Assembly: GCF_029873635.1 (NCBI RefSeq)
Contig: NC_080420.1
Location: 53,397,457 to 53,461,456, forward strand
Length of the DNA stretch: 64,000 nt
Reading direction: 5' to 3'
DNA from: Malania oleifera
Taxonomy: Eukaryota > Streptophyta > Magnoliopsida > Santalales > Ximeniaceae
In this document: one piece after another, positions 1 through 10,154 of the stretch
How positions within the stretch are numbered: position 1 is the first letter of the stretch
Layout: each line of letters begins with the position of its first letter
Notes under the pieces: model-generated
What the model was told of the DNA's origin: nothing
What the model saw: only the letters and a program-made list of their open reading frames with translations
The model's database searches: none
Made by a program: the position numbers and the translations under genes

Positions 1-864
1 ATTCAAAAATTTAGTTCATTCCAAAAATTAAATCCAACATAACAGATTTTACCATATTTTCTTCAATTTGGAGTGTACGGAAAAGATCAACACTCGCCGC
101 ACTGCCGTCGCGCGTCACGAACACTCTGAACACCGCCGTTGTTCGCCGCCTTCCGATTATGAAAAGATAGTATTTTCGCGTGCTTCCAACTCTCCTTTGC
201 TGGCTGTGTGTATCTTCGCAGCACCCCCCAAAAGAAAACCACAAGAAAGCTCCCAAAAAGATAATTTTTCCTAGAAAATTTTCGTGGTTTGGCCTCCCTT
301 GTGTGTCTCCCAAGAAAAATCTTTTGTTTTTTTTCTATGGTGCGGCCTCTCTCTCCCCAGCCCAGCGCACGTTGCCCCCCTTCATCTCTTCTTGCACACG
401 GCTCCCTCCACAAGGAAACCCTCCTTTGACTTTTCCTTTTTCAATCCTTTCCTTTTGCTTTTCTTTCCTTTTTTTTTTTTTTTTTCTTTCCATTCTTTTG
501 TCTTTCCATTCTATGTACCTAGCGCGCACTGCCCTTATCAGATGACCCGGCTGCATGGCTGGGTCACATCTCATTTTTTGATTTATTTATTTATTTTTTT
601 TTTCAAAGGTACATGAACTACCCTTCTCTTTCAAGCCCACTTTCGACCCTCTTACAGCTCGTAACTCTCAAATCTTAAAACACAAAAGATGTAGAGCTCT
701 TTTTCGCTTTTCCTAGAATTTTGAATTGTCTCGATCAGAGCTCGTATGAGAAAGTTACGCCAAGATTACGAAGAATTATTGAAATAATCCATAAAACGGA
801 GTACGATAACTTCACATCACACTCGAAGGTCATTTGGATATCCTACTTAGTAGCTATGCAAATA
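1..864. other. AT- and pyrimidine-rich flank without a recognisable gene
   Basis: Several short open frames overlap here on both strands, but none shows a recognisable domain and they shadow one another. A long C/T-rich tract runs from about 430 to 500. The part from about 640 to 860 has the texture of LTR or leader sequence, but I could not match it to another copy in the window. No feature is claimed. Confidence 0.4.
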
Positions 865-1740
865 TAAGGGCTATAAGGTTCCACGTGCTCAGGGACATGA
901 TAGATCCATGCCTCACCCCAATGAGTTAGAGGACCAATATGAAGAATTCTAGGCTAGACACTAATTCTACCACCAAAACTAGAAGGGTAAAGTGTCTCAG
1001 GTAAAACAATAAAATAGTAAGATAGTTGATTCATTGAGGAAGGAAGCAAAAAAAAAAAGGAGAGGTCTTGAGAGCTAAGAGTCTTTAAGCTATACATGAT
1101 AGCTAATGGCCCAGAGAAGAATTAAAAGGTAGCTATGGGGAAGAAGATGAATTATAAAGCAGCCAAGAGGAAGCTTCAAGCTTAGGTGAATGAGCTGGTT
1201 GAGGACAACCAACAGTTGAAGAGGTAGAAGACTAAATAGGAAGCAAAGAAAGTTGAATTGATAAAGTAGGCAACAAGTTTGGAGAATTTAGAGAGACGGA
1301 TTCACCAAAACATAGCCATGAACCAAGATATAGGAGCCAAGTTGTGGGAATCCAAGGCACATGTACATTGGTAGCAAGAAGAAATGGTAGCTCATCAGAT
1401 GCATATCTAGAAGCGAGAGTGGATCGTAATGCGCGAGGAGAAGCAGTTCTCACAATTGTTTTGCATATAAGGAGGAGTCTTGGGATAAGTTGTTAATCAT
1501 TATTCCAATTTTTCATGCCATGCTGAAGAGGCTTCTTAGCCTAGACCCCATTCTTTAGCAAGCAGGTAGATCATCTCATATGTTATATCCCATGATTGCA
1601 GATGCAGCTGATCATATTGTTCCTACTAAGTCTTCTGATTTGTATAAGGAGAATACAAAATCGCTCCCCTCCAATGAATGGACCTTGTACTTGAATTTCT
1701 AGAATGGAATAAAGTAGATGATATTTGTCTCTCACTAAAG
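865..1740 (+). pseudogene. Decayed coiled-coil reading frame, probably retroelement-derived
   Basis: Forward-strand translation, shifting frame, gives stretches rich in Lys, Glu, Gln and Leu. One example around 1150-1230 reads AAKRKLQ, a stop, then VNELVEDNQQLKR. A later part around 1480-1560 reads SWDKLLIIIPIFHAMLKRLL. Stops and frameshifts are frequent, so it cannot make an intact product. The helical, charged composition resembles the coiled-coil parts of plant retrotransposon gag-like proteins, but no diagnostic motif (CCHC knuckle, protease or RT) is present. It could also be a relic of an unrelated gene. The assignment to a retroelement is inference. Confidence 0.3.
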
Positions 1741-2631
1741 CAAGGATTCACTTAGCAAGTTATATCAATATGCAAATTTTATTTTGTGAGTGTTTTGTTG
1801 GGCGTACCTTATGTTGTGTTTATTTTCTTTGTGTATGTCTTAATTTATGTCATATATTCAAAATGTCAATCAAAATTCCATGAAGAGACAAAAATTATCA
1901 AGCAACCCATGACCTAATCATTACAAAAGCTTGATCATAAAGCATGGAGTTGCTAGAATCCAACCAAAATGAAGAATCTCCAATGGGGATAAGAAAACTA
2001 AAATAAGTAAAACGAATTAAACCATTTTTTCTTTAACTTACTCTTTTTGTTTATAAATAAAGTTGCCACTTTATTTTATACTTTAAAAGGGTAAAATAAA
2101 GCAAAATATTTTTTAAAAGAGATCCAATTCGGGAGTACTATTGTAAATAGGAAGGTGGACTCTTAAACCTTCTTAAAATGAAGTTTAAAAGATCTAGCAC
2201 CCTAAGGCACGCATTCCAATAATGGTTACTGCACTTAACCTATGTGAATGTGTGTGTATCCTATTTTCAAATTCAAATTTTGATAAAAAAAAGGTTAAAA
2301 ATACCTTGCATGATTTGTTAGTCAATCATCTGTAAAGGTCGGTCAACCGCTTCCTATAGATTTATTTTTTATGTATCTTCTAAAATTAAACTTTAGGCCC
2401 TTGATCCCTTTTGAAAAGGTTTTCATAGAGTTCATTTAGAGGCATTTGCCCATGGAAACTATACTACTTTGGGTTTCTTTTAAAAATATTAAGACAAATG
2501 CATATAAACAAAGAAATGTAAGAAGAATGAAGAAATGAAAACCTAGTTTTAAAGTTGTGGTTGAATCTACTGAGAAATATTTCCTACATATCCTTCATTA
2601 GAGGAATTAAGCGACTTTTAGTTCACCAAAA
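1741..2631. other. AT-rich spacer, nothing recognised
   Basis: No open frame of useful length, no repeat shared with the rest of the window and no RNA gene were seen. It ends where an LTR-like sequence begins with TGTTGACTTTTTGAG at 2632. No polypurine tract precedes that edge, so 2632 looks like the outer edge of a solo or 5' LTR rather than of a 3' LTR. Confidence 0.4.
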
Positions 2632-3398
2632 TGTTGACTTTTTGAGTTCGATCCCTATTTTAATTATGACAAATCACAAAATCTCACTTATATACTTAGT
2701 GTAGGAACAAGTTTATGTTTTTGTAAGCACAAGTCACAGATGCAAAATGGAAGCCAAAAAAGTACCTAGACGATCATACCTCGGCATACTCCTTGGAGCA
2801 AAGCTTGAAGACTCTATTTATTTTTTGAGTTGTAATAGTCATTAGGTTTAATTGTGCATGCATTTCATATGATTTGAATTGAAGCTCAACCAAGACCTTA
2901 GATTGACATTAGGCACATAAAGTTTGCATGAACGAAAATGCCTTCATGTTTCTTCTATCGCATTGATGAGTACTTTTCTCTATCAAAAACTCCTTATCTT
3001 AAAAAGTGTCTAACATAAGAGTCGTGGGATTTTCTCTTAGATTTCTATCGAAACCAAAAACGTTCAAATTGAAGTTGTATAGAAAAAGTTATGTCCAAAA
3101 TACTGAAGGGTGTCCGCACATAAAAACCAGGTGACTAGTCAACCAATTTAGGTCACTAGTTGAATAGTAGTTAAAGGACACTAGTCGACTAGTAGCTAGA
3201 GGTCACTAGTTGACTAGTAGCTAGAGGTCACTAGTTGACTAGTATGATTACGCATCAAAGTTGCATAATTAAGTATTTAAATGCATTAATTAAGTGTTAC
3301 AATTTTAATTAAATACTTAATGATGTCCAGTATTTCAATCATTGAGCTCTTTTCATAATTTTAAGATAATTAACCTACACTTGCTGTAATTTTACACA
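2632..3398 (+). repeat. LTR X, first fragment (U3 side) of a Sirevirus-like LTR
   Basis: It begins TGTTGACTTTTTGAG, almost the same edge as Sirevirus-2 at 39746. It then follows the usual Sirevirus U3 order: conserved edge, a stretch resembling the other LTRs here, then a cluster of short palindromic words (3131-3243). The sequence breaks off at 3398, where solo LTR A starts. I infer that the rest of this LTR is at 38955-39745 and 50246-50720, because those fragments supply the expected pre-TATA segment and TATA box and are the host sequence left when the other insertions are removed. The TSD partner lies outside the window. Confidence 0.6.
3131..3243 (+). repeat. Palindromic word array in LTR X (CTAGTYGACTAG type)
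   Basis: Five to six copies of CACTAGTTGACTAGT-like words lie in about 110 bases. They include a perfect 14-bp palindrome, ACTAGTCGACTAGT, at 3180-3193. Two exact 25-bp tandem units run 3191-3215 and 3216-3240. Palindromic-repeat hot spots in the LTRs are a known property of Sireviruses, and each family in this window has its own version of the word. Confidence 0.75.
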
Positions 3399-3625
3399 TG
3401 TTGACTCTATGAGTCCAATCCTATTTTGATAATGACAAATCACTTGGTATTTGACTTGTGCAATTAAGTTTGTGAATAGGATCATGATTTAGAATGCATG
3501 AATGGTAAGCTTGATATGGAAGCCATGAGGAACCTAAAATACATATCACTTGGCTCAATCCATGGAACTATAAGAATAAAAGGATGAAGAAGTAAGCTTC
3601 AAGTTTAAGATCTTAAATTGGAATG

Positions 3626-5922
3626 TGAAAATCAAGGTATAGTTCCAAGAGGGGGGGTGAATTGGATTTCAAAAATTTCTTTCGATTCCTTTTAAGAATC
3701 CTTTATACTTCTTTTATTTCTTTTAACCAATTCTTGACTTGTTTGTTTAATTTGTCAATCACACAAGAACTTAATTTCCTTTATCCAATCAACAACACAA
3801 TTAAACAACTAATCAATTTAGCACAATATTCAAACCAAACAACTAATTAATTTCCCAAGTATAATTTAACTTCAGCACTATTTAGATTTGCAAGATTCAA
3901 CACTCTTTGGAATATAAACACAATCCACTTAATATCAAACTTTAAAACATCCAATCACAATATATCTTTTGTTGTTAGCCTTTTGGATATGAATTTGAAT
4001 CAAGCCCTGTAGTAATGGATTTGTGTTTGCTAATGTGAAGCCTTGTATTAATTGATTTGCTTAATATGATATGTAATATAAAATCCAACACAATATTCAC
4101 ACTCTTCCCAATATTCAAAATTCAAATAAACTATCAGTTAATTTATCTTTAGGATGTTTAACCAAGTAACGTTCTCCCGTATGATTTTCGTAAGATATGG
4201 TTTAACCAACGTACTCCCTTTCGGTTTCTGCAACCCAAATCAAAATCAAACTTTAAGTTTACTTGATTCCCAAATATACGTAATATATATGATTTTCAAT
4301 TTAAACCATCCCCGCAATTTAAATATGTACTGAAAATAAAGAATAGGCAAAGAAAGAGTGAGACGGAGATTTTTACGAGGTTCAGCTTATACCCAGCCTA
4401 CGTCCTCGCCTTTGTCAAACCACCAAAGGATTCACTAAACCTGTTCCTTTAATGGGCAGAGCAATACCTTTATAACACTCCTTGGTTAAGGCTAGAGCCC
4501 ACTTTCTCCAAACGATATCCCCTCGTTCGGTCACTCCTTAACTAGGCTAGAGCCCGCCTCTTTAAGCAATATCCCCTTGCTTATCCAACAATCCAAACAA
4601 TCCTTGGAATCGTCAATCTACAAGAAATAAATTAAATATTTGTGTAGAAAGAATTGCTCACACAAAGAGCTGATTAGTACAACAATTCAGAACTATAATA
4701 TACTTCAAAGTAAATAACAATATGGAATTTTAACTTGAAACTCAATGAAGTATATCACCAATTAATTATTTCAATGATTGAAAGATTTAGAATTTGTAGC
4801 ACAATTCCGGTGGAAGAAGATCAGCAGAAACTCAGTTGAATTCGTGCAAGTTGAGAGCAAGAGAGAGCCTTGAGAATTTGAGAGCAAGTGAGAGAGATTT
4901 TGAATTTTTGCTGAATTGAATTCTTGGTGCATTTGATTCAATGATATTTGAGGCCTATTTATAGAATTTAAAAATATGTAACTTGATCCCCAAGTGATTT
5001 GGAGTATTCCCCAAGTTCCACAAATTTTGAGCCCTAAGCAACCTCATTTAAAAATTTGACCGTTATGAAAAAATTCAAAACAGCCGCGTGATAGATGACT
5101 ATCCATTTTTGGTAGTCGTCTGTCCAGTTAAACCAAAGGGACAGTAAGGTGGCAGTCGGCTGTCCAAACACGAATAGACCCCTCAAAGTGCACTGGCAGT
5201 CGGCTGTCCAGTTCTTGACAGTCGTCTGTCAAGCTATCAGTTTCAAGCACCTTTCAGTCATTTGATCATAACTTTTTTTGTGTAACTCTAAATTTGATGT
5301 TCTTGCTGTAACAATAAATCTAAGAAAATATCCTACAACTTTAATGTTGAACAAATTTTAAAATAAGGAGTTTTTGATAGAGAAAAATGCACCTCAATGC
5401 GGATGTAGAAAAATAGACAGCATTTGGAAAATTCTCTTTTTGGTACTTTTCATTCCAAAAATGATTCTAACCTTTTTGAAATAATTTTTGACCTTATAAA
5501 AATATTTTCCAAGTATGTTCAAAGTTATCTAGGTCCAATAAATTAACCTAAGAACTTCATGCATCATATTGAAATTTTTTGAAGTACTTACATGAAATTT
5601 CCTAGACTCTTTCGAATTTTCAATTCTTGAATTCCTTGAGGTCTTTATGCTTGCTTCATCTTTATTTGAGCTTTCCATGTTAATCACTTGGACTTTCATT
5701 CTTGAAGCTTTTTCTTTAATATCAATGCTCTCATGATCTTCAAGTTTTAATCCATGCCTCAAGCTTTGATATAATCATCTTTCTTTGAAATATAAGCTTT
5801 CATGAATTCTTTAACCTTGCATTCATCATTGAGTCCTGAAAATACATCACTTAATCAAAGCATGTTAAGTTCTATTTGTTTATTAGCATAAAAACAAGAT
5901 GTTAAGCCTTGTAAGGCCAACA
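3626..5922 (-). mobile_element. Nested solo LTR on minus strand, Sirevirus-3 family
   Basis: Read on the minus strand it starts TGTTGGCCTTACAAGGC at 5922 and ends at 3626, after the lineage-typical CCAATTCACCCCCCC and CTCTTGG segments. The start matches the LTRs of Sirevirus-3 at 54624 and 60717. The flanks are GAATG (3621-3625) and TAATG (5923-5927), a TSD with one mismatch. The uninterrupted sister LTR at 50721-52678 reads straight across the insertion point, which confirms the join. Its palindromic words, GGCAGTCGGCTGTCC type on the plus strand, lie at 5085-5230. The GACGTAGGC hairpin is at 4376-4408. No internal domain remains. Confidence 0.85.
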
Positions 5923-6082
5923 TAATGGGTATTTAGAATTGACTGTATTTACATATTTCATATGATATAATTCGAAGCTCAAACATACCCTAAATAGACC
6001 TTAGGACTCATGCATTTCATGAAAGATATATTTGTATTAGTTCTAGGTTGAATGGATTTTAGAGGCAAAATTTAGAGACCTC

Positions 6083-6275
6083 ATCGATGAACCACAAGGC
6101 CTCATCACCAAATGCATGAAGGTCACTTGGCGATGAACAACTTGTTCTCGTTGATGAAAAAATACCGAGAGCCCAAAAAGTTCAGACAAGTCTCTCGTCG
6201 ACGAACTCAGGTTCTCGTCAACGAATGGGTGTTGTACACTCATCGACGAATGAGTGCTCTCGTCGACAAAGGTCA
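6083..6275 (+). repeat. Palindromic word array in LTR A (TCGTCGACGA type)
   Basis: Seven or more variants of CTCGTCGACGAA or CATCGATGAAC fall in about 190 bases. One is the perfect 10-bp palindrome TCGTCGACGA at 6195-6204. The same words occur in the sister LTR at 52070-52310. This is the U3 position of the array, upstream of the presumed transcription start. Confidence 0.75.
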
Positions 6276-7639
6276 CGGTGCAGAACTATGTTTCAGTGTG
6301 GATAGAGATGTAAATATGATATTTTAAATGATCCAATGGCCAGAAATTGTTTAGATGATGAGACTCCTTTACACTAACCCTAAGCCCTAAAAGAACAACT
6401 TTTTGCATACTATTGAGAGTTTTGAACTTTTTGTCTACATTTTGAGAGCCTTGAACATATTATTGAACTTGTGCCTGCACTCCAAAGATTTTACATCTAG
6501 TCTTGGGCATTTGTTATGTTGATTAAAAGGCATTCACGCTCATCTTCATCTAATCTAGGTTTGATTTTGAGGTTTGGAAAAATATTTCATTGAGTATTCA
6601 ATCTGTTAATAAACGATATTCTTCTCCCTTAGTTGTATATATAGAAATATTCTTGGGAGCAATACACCTATTTTCCTTTAGTTATTTATTTGAAAAATCT
6701 TTTGGGAATAGCGCACCAAAGATTGAATCCTTGTGATATTCAAAGTTACATCTTTAAACAAAGAGTTTTGCATTATTGGTGCAAAAAGTACTTGAAAAAC
6801 TATTGTTTTTTTTTTTATAAATATTTATAATATAAAAAAACATATCTTTATTCAAAGGTTTAATCTTATAAGTTATTTGATGCAAGAACTTAGATCTGCA
6901 TATTATTCAAGACTATTCTTTTAAAGATCCTATTTGTTATTCTTGCATAAAGTGATTTGAAATCAAACCCTAAGATCTCCAAAGCATTTATCTATAAAAT
7001 TATTTTTTTGGAGATATTGATTAATGGGTAGATTTAGGAAGCATCTCATTCTACATATAAAGATCATATCTTTGCATACCCGTTGAGCTTCATGTTTTAT
7101 CGTATAATTAGGTACTAGGAATTCTATTGTACTCACTAGGTTCGTTAGAAGCATTTTGAGTTTTGCAGAAATTGTAATCTTTATATTGTATTCATGGTTC
7201 AGGTTGTGAACCGGGGTTGAGGAGGTAGCTACGCCTCTTGTAAGTAGTAGACTATAAGGGAAGCTCCGTCCCAGTTAAAGGAGCAGGGATTAGTTGAATC
7301 CTTGAGTGGGTTGCTCAAGGCGAAGACGTAGGCCAGGTTGGCTGAACCTTGTAAAATCGTGTTTGCATCTCTTTTACCCTTAAGTCCTTTTAATTTCCAT
7401 GTAAATTTATTTATATGAATATAGTGAATGTTTTGAATATTTAGTAGGTTTGCAAAGTAATTGGGTAAACTTGATTGATTGACAAAATTACACATTAACT
7501 TGATTAATTATGAAACATTGAGATAGTAGTAAAGTAGATTGCAAGTTTGTTATTGAAAGTTTTCAAAATTAGAACTCGAAGGACATAATTTTTATAATAC
7601 CCAATTCACCCCCCTCTTAGGATAACACCAGAATTCACA

Positions 7640-7663
7640 AACGCACATTTCGTGTTCTATTAA
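7640..7663 (+). other. Short scrap between solo LTR A and solo LTR B
   Basis: About 23 bases separate the two solo LTRs. I infer they belong to LTR X. They end in TATTA (7658-7662), which reappears at 38950-38954 on the far side of LTR B and is the likely target-site duplication. Confidence 0.45.
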
Positions 7664-7730
7664 TGTAGGTAATTTTTTAGGAATTAAAATGAAATTAAAA
7701 TGTAACTAATATAAGCCATGCTTAGCCATG

Positions 7731-8310
7731 GGCATGCATGTGACGAAGATGGGCCATGCAAGGAAGGTTACGTGGGCTGCCAACATGGAAGCCATACACG
7801 TGTGAAATTAGCTGAAGGTCGTATGAAGAGAAGGCCGTGTAGGTGAAGGAGCTTGTTGGCCATTCCATTCATGCATTTAATGAGCTGAAGCCTAAAAGAG
7901 AGAAGCCGCATGCATGTAAGTGGCTTGCATAAGCCATGCATGCATGTAGTAAATTGAAGAGGGAGGGGTCCATGCATGAATGCAAAGGACGAAATGTGCA
8001 CAACACAAGAAAGAAGGGAGTTGGAGCACATTTAGTAAGGGCTATGCAACATTATTGAAGCTAGGCCATGTGCATTGAAGGAGCATAGGCGCTAGCCGTG
8101 TGAGACAAGAAGAGGCCTATGCAAAATGCATGGGCCATGCATGCAATTAAGGGCCTGCTATGCGTTGGACTACAGCATACAAAAGGAGAATTGAAAGGAA
8201 GCCATGGGCTATGCATGTGATGTGCATACAACATACAAAAGGAGAATTGAAAGGAAGCTATGGGCTATGCATGTGATGTGCATGAGCCATGCACATGGAG
8301 GCTGTAGGGC
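7731..8310 (+). promoter_or_regulatory. CATGCATG (RY motif) cluster and TATA box in LTR B
   Basis: CATGCATG or its cores CATGCA and TGCATG recur at least a dozen times, for example near 7733, 7908, 7930, 7970, 8125, 8140, 8210 and 8265. A TATA box (TTATATAAAAA, 8350-8360) follows about 40 bases after the cluster. RY elements are bound by plant B3-domain factors of the ABI3/FUS3/LEC2 group. Whether this LTR responds to them is inference. Confidence 0.5.
8176..8287 (+). repeat. 56-bp tandem duplication in LTR B U3
   Basis: Two nearly identical 56-base units lie head to tail (8176-8231 and 8232-8287). Each starts CATACAAAAGGAGAATTG and contains GGGCTATGCATGTG, so the duplication also doubles RY-like words. 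They differ at very few positions, suggesting a late duplication in this copy or family. Confidence 0.85.
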
Positions 8311-8416
8311 TGTCAAGGGGGGCATGTGGCTGGGGCTTTAGGTTTCTTTTTATATAAAAAGGAAGCCTAGGCTAGGGTCTGGGTGGTGCCTTTTGAGAGG
8401 GCTTTTGTAGGGTAGC

Positions 8417-10013
8417 TGAGGAGTCCCTGAAATGCATGATTTTAGACTCTAATCTTCCTTTGCTTATCCTTACTTTATTATTTATTTACCCATTGTTATC
8501 ATTGTTCGGAGCTATGCAAGGTTTGTTGGTCTTTTAAGGAAATACAGGTTAAAAACATGGATTTAGAAATACGAGAAGCTAAAGGAGTATCTGGAGTACA
8601 CAAAGCTCTAAGTCAGATGTTTAACCAAACTCCCAAAGCTTTAGATCATCGCAGGAAAGGAAGTCTTTGCTCGACCAAGTGGTGCGACCTAAAACAAAAA
8701 GGGCGACCTAGTTTTACATTGTAGACTCTGAAGTTCAGATTGAGATCAAAATTCTAGAAGGGTCAACCAAGTGATTGACCATGTGACCCTCAAGGGAGAC
8801 TAAGGCGAGATGCTGAACTCTCCTGAGTCAAGAAATACCGAGAGCATCGACCAAGTGGTCGACCAAAAGACCTTGAGGGGTGACTATATCGAGTTCCTGA
8901 GATTTCCTGAAGATCGAGATCCTGCAAGTCTCAACCACCAACTCAACCAACAAGACCCTGAAGTGCGACTTAGTTGAAGACACTGAAGATTCAAATTCCT
9001 GATTTCCCATGAGTCTCGATTAGGGCGTGCACAAGGGAAGCATGGGAATGACTAGGTTGATGACAACGATCTTTTGTGCAAGATTTGCTGCAAACTTTCC
9101 TAAACTGAAAACCAAACCTTGTAAACCCTAGAGTCTATAAATAATAGCTTCGACAATGTGCTATGGGTTCCTCGTTGGCATTTTTTAGGTTAGTGATAGG
9201 CCTAAAACACCATTAAGAGCTATCGCTCTATTGTAGGGACATTCGTTTGTGAGAGACAACTCGAATAACAAGAAGTGATTTTTATTTTCTTTGTTAGATT
9301 AGATGATCATTTAGTTGTATAGATAGTCGTTAGTGATAAACGATTCAAATACAAGGCTTGATCTTTTTACTTGATTTCTTTTTACGGCTTTTATTTACAT
9401 GCTTTCAATTTACAGCTTTTGATTTATTGCTTGGTTATGATGAAAGGCTATTTGTAAGGATAAGCGCTACAACAGTTTCAGTTAGGTAGAAGTAGTTGAC
9501 TATGGATCCATGGAGGTGATTGCTTGATTGTTGAGATAGGGTATACTCTAGTTCTCGACTGTGCTTTAGTCGGTTGGTGCACCCTTGCTACTCTGTGCCT
9601 TCGACTGACACTCTCCCACTTTGGCATGAGAATTTCAGGTTAGTACTCTTAGGTATGTCTGATTGAACGTAGTCAAAGACATGTCTAGTGCCTGATTCAG
9701 TTCCAAGCATCGCTTTGTAGCAGTAGGGTACTTTAGATTCAGTTCCAAGCATCGCTTTGTAGCAGTAGGGTACTTTAGCTTTTATTTGCTTTCCTATAGT
9801 CGATAGAGACACACTCATTGCAAAAATACCACCTTTTTCACTTTTCTTTTACACGTGGCATTAATAAACTAATTGAGAAAAGGTTTACAACTGCATGACT
9901 TTGTATCTATGGATCGACACCCGACTTCCCCACTTTCTACTGAACTTGGGATTGTTAAGTAGTATAAATATTATTTTTGGTAGTTAAGGACAGAAGCCTT
10001 GGCGAGCCTACCA
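8417..10013 (+). repeat. 5' LTR of the Athila element
   Basis: It runs from TGAGGAGTCCCTGAAATG to a CTACCA end. It matches the 3' LTR at 37407-37938 over its first 440 or so and last 100 or so bases. The middle, about 8860-9910, has no counterpart in the 3' LTR. Several TCGACCAAGTGG-like words lie at 8671-8970. A TATA-like GGAGTATAAATATT region shared with the other LTR lies near its end. Confidence 0.85.
9694..9777 (+). repeat. 42-bp perfect tandem duplication in the Athila LTR
   Basis: Two identical 42-base units, each starting GATTCAGTTCCAAGCATCGC, occupy 9694-9735 and 9736-9777. They lie in the part deleted from the 3' LTR, so one cannot tell from this window whether the duplication predates insertion. 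Confidence 0.9.
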
Positions 10014-10018
10014 AATTT

Positions 10019-10036
10019 TTGCGCTATTGCCAGGGA
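10019..10036 (+). other. Primer-binding site of the Athila element (tRNA-Asp type)
   Basis: Five bases after the LTR end the sequence reads TTGCGCTATTGCCAGGGA, a mutated form of the TGGCGCCGTTGCCGGGGA site used by Athila and Tat elements, which is complementary to the 3' end of tRNA-Asp. Several mismatches show that the copy is old. Confidence 0.75.
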
Positions 10037-10154
10037 CTAGGGTACAGTTGTTAGCCAATTTCTCATTTAGTATATTGTTTCTTTGTTTGAATATATTTTT
10101 GTTTTTCATTTCCTTTGGTTTATCTATTGAAGTCTTGAATCTCTATGCTTAAAT

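Larger units (their letters stand above)
3399..7639 (+). mobile_element. Solo LTR A (Sirevirus family), split by a second solo LTR
   Basis: The left edge is TGTTGACTCTATGAGTCC. The right end has the lineage-typical CCAATTCACCCCCCTCTTAGG and finishes near GAATTCACA (7639, give or take 3 bases). Its parts 3399-3625 and 5923-7639 match, in reverse, the LTR at 50721-52678, so this is the same family as Sirevirus-4. No primer-binding site follows and no polypurine tract precedes, so it is a solo LTR. The left flank is ACACA (3394-3398); the best right match is ACAAA (7637-7641), which would move the LTR end to 7636, so the TSD is uncertain. Without the nested insertion it is about 1.94 kb, like the Sirevirus-4 LTR. 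Confidence 0.8.
7664..8416 (+). mobile_element. Solo LTR B, left part (U3 and start of R)
   Basis: It starts TGTAGGTAATTTTTTAGG and is interrupted at 8417 by the Athila insertion; the remainder is 37944-38949. The sequence TATTA flanks both outer ends (7658-7662 and 38950-38954), with one extra A before the TG on the left, so the edge could be 7663. Together the parts make about 1.76 kb. It has a CATGCATG-rich U3, a TATA box near 8350, a transcribed T-rich region and an end typical of Ty3-gypsy Tat/Athila-type LTRs. No primer-binding site or polypurine tract adjoins it, so it is a solo LTR. The lineage is an inference from texture only. Confidence 0.55.

Noticed and set aside
3131..3243. Short direct repeats and palindromes with spacers, CRISPR-like at first sight
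   Set aside because: Units are adjacent without unique spacers, lie in an LTR U3 and are in a plant genome. They are Sirevirus LTR arrays.
7768..8031. 87-codon minus-strand frame rich in Met, Cys and His
   Set aside because: Produced by the CATGCATG repeats of LTR B; it has no domain and lies in an LTR promoter.
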